From NCBI GenBank assembly GCA_023430885.1, contig JAEYYH010000024.1:1-6140 (forward strand): 6,140 nt of DNA, written 5' to 3'. The position numbers and the translations under genes were made by a program. Below the pieces are notes generated by a model. It saw nothing but the letters and a program-made list of their open reading frames with translations. It had not been told where the DNA came from and did no database searches. The DNA comes from Bacillota bacterium. GTDB lineage: Bacteria > Bacillota_I > Bacilli_A > RF39 > UBA660. This document shows, one piece after another, positions 5,500-6,140 of the stretch; position 1 is the stretch's first letter, and each line of letters begins with the position of its first letter.

Positions 5500-6140
5500 A
5501 GCCCTTGAAACCGTGGCCGGCGCCCCCACCGCCGGCGAAACGCGCACCCTGTCGCCCCGCCAGCAGGGGGTGAGAGAGCTGTTCGACCGGCTAGCGGCGG
5601 AGCGCGATCGCTGGGTCGAGCGGAACAGCGCCTTCCACGAGGCCGACCGCGCCTATCTGCGCTTCCTCGTGCCGGAGAATGCCTCGGTGCTGGAGGTCGG
5701 CTGCGGCACGGGCGACACGCTGGCCTTCCTCCAGCCGTCGCGCGGCGTGGGCATCGACCTCAGCTCGGCGATGGTCGAGCGGGCACAGCAGCGCCATCCG
5801 GGGCTGGAGTTCCACACCGGCAACGCGGAGGACCCGGCGGTCCTGGCAGGGGTCACCGGCACCTTCGACGTGATCCTGCTGTCCGACACCATCGGCTTTC
5901 TCGACGACATCGAGGAGACGCTGCGCCACCTGCACCGGTTCGCTACACCGCGCACCCGCATCATCGTCAGCTACCATTCCCGCCTGTGGGAGCCGGTGCT
6001 GGGCCTTGCCGAGAAGCTCGGGCTGAAGATGCCGCAGGGCCAGCTCAACTGGCTGTCCAGTGCTGACATCGCCGGACTGCTGACGTTGGCCGGCTGGCAG
6101 CCGGTGAAGCGGGAGTGGCGCCAGCTTGTGCCGCGCCGCC
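5489..6140 (+). CDS. Class I SAM-dependent methyltransferase (3'-truncated by window)
   Basis: An open frame of 217 codons with no stop before the window ends. Motif I is textbook, LEVGCGTGD at 68-76, preceded by a helix-rich N-terminus and followed by GVGIDLS at 86-92, whose D90 should bind the SAM ribose. FHTGNAED at 112-119 is the adenine-side loop and FDVILLSDTIGFLDD at 128-142 is strand four. IIVSYHSRLWEPVLGLAEKL and the later NWLSSADIAGLL block resemble a subgroup I recall being found alone or fused to a GT2 domain in Azospirillum-like bacteria, so the complete protein may be longer and bifunctional. The ATG lies 11 bp inside the flippase-like gene (ATGACCGTTGA holds start and stop), has no strong ribosome site, and is probably translated by coupling. 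The acceptor is unknown. Start and class are secure; the downstream end is not visible. Confidence 0.9.
   Translation, partial: MTVEALETVAGAPTAGETRTLSPRQQGVRELFDRLAAERDRWVERNSAFHEADRAYLRFLVPENASVLEVGCGTGDTLAFLQPSRGVGIDLSSAMVERAQQRHPGLEFHTGNAEDPAVLAGVTGTFDVILLSDTIGFLDDIEETLRHLHRFATPRTRIIVSYHSRLWEPVLGLAEKLGLKMPQGQLNWLSSADIAGLLTLAGWQPVKREWRQLVPRR

Noticed and set aside
5591..5977. 128-codon minus-strand open frame near the right edge
   Set aside because: It is antisense to the methyltransferase frame that starts at 5489 and shows intact SAM-binding motifs.

Overview
The window is a GC-rich (roughly 65-75 % in most coding stretches), densely packed piece of a bacterial cell-surface glycan locus. 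The base composition and the type of glycosyltransferase and methyltransferase families suggest an alphaproteobacterium of the Rhodospirillales kind (Azospirillum-like). That assignment is inference from composition and protein style; no rRNA or other taxonomic marker is present.

Layout, left to right. (1) 1-1695 (+): the 3' part of a two-domain glycosyltransferase, a GT4-type domain fused to a GT2-type domain, with its N-terminus outside the window. (2) 1696-1889: a 194-bp spacer of lower GC with a possible 5'-UTR structure. (3) 1890-2723 (+): an FkbM-family SAM-dependent methyltransferase whose 5' half is markedly poorer in GC than the rest of the window. (4) 2737-4368 (-): a polytopic membrane glycosyltransferase of the GT39/ArnT/PMT type, convergent with the methyltransferase across only 13 bp. 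(5) 4369-4491: a 123-bp divergent spacer with a small family of GGAAGGC repeats. (6) 4492-5499 (+): a flippase-like/UPF0104 integral membrane protein (LPG_synthase_TM family). (7) 5489-6140 (+): the first 217 codons of a class I SAM methyltransferase that overlaps the preceding gene by 11 bp and runs off the window end.

Taken together the genes describe cytoplasmic sugar transfer (GT4-GT2), methyl decoration of a glycan or lipid-linked precursor (FkbM and the second methyltransferase), and membrane steps that use polyprenyl-phosphate-linked sugars (GT39 and the flippase-like protein). The actual product (O-antigen, capsule/EPS, modified lipid or glycoprotein) cannot be read from this window. 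I found no tRNA, rRNA, CRISPR array, insertion sequence or convincing intrinsic terminator. No wholly new system is evident. The most unusual signals are the composition break inside the FkbM gene, the possible start-codon-occluding RNA fold in front of it, and the repeat trio in the divergent promoter region.
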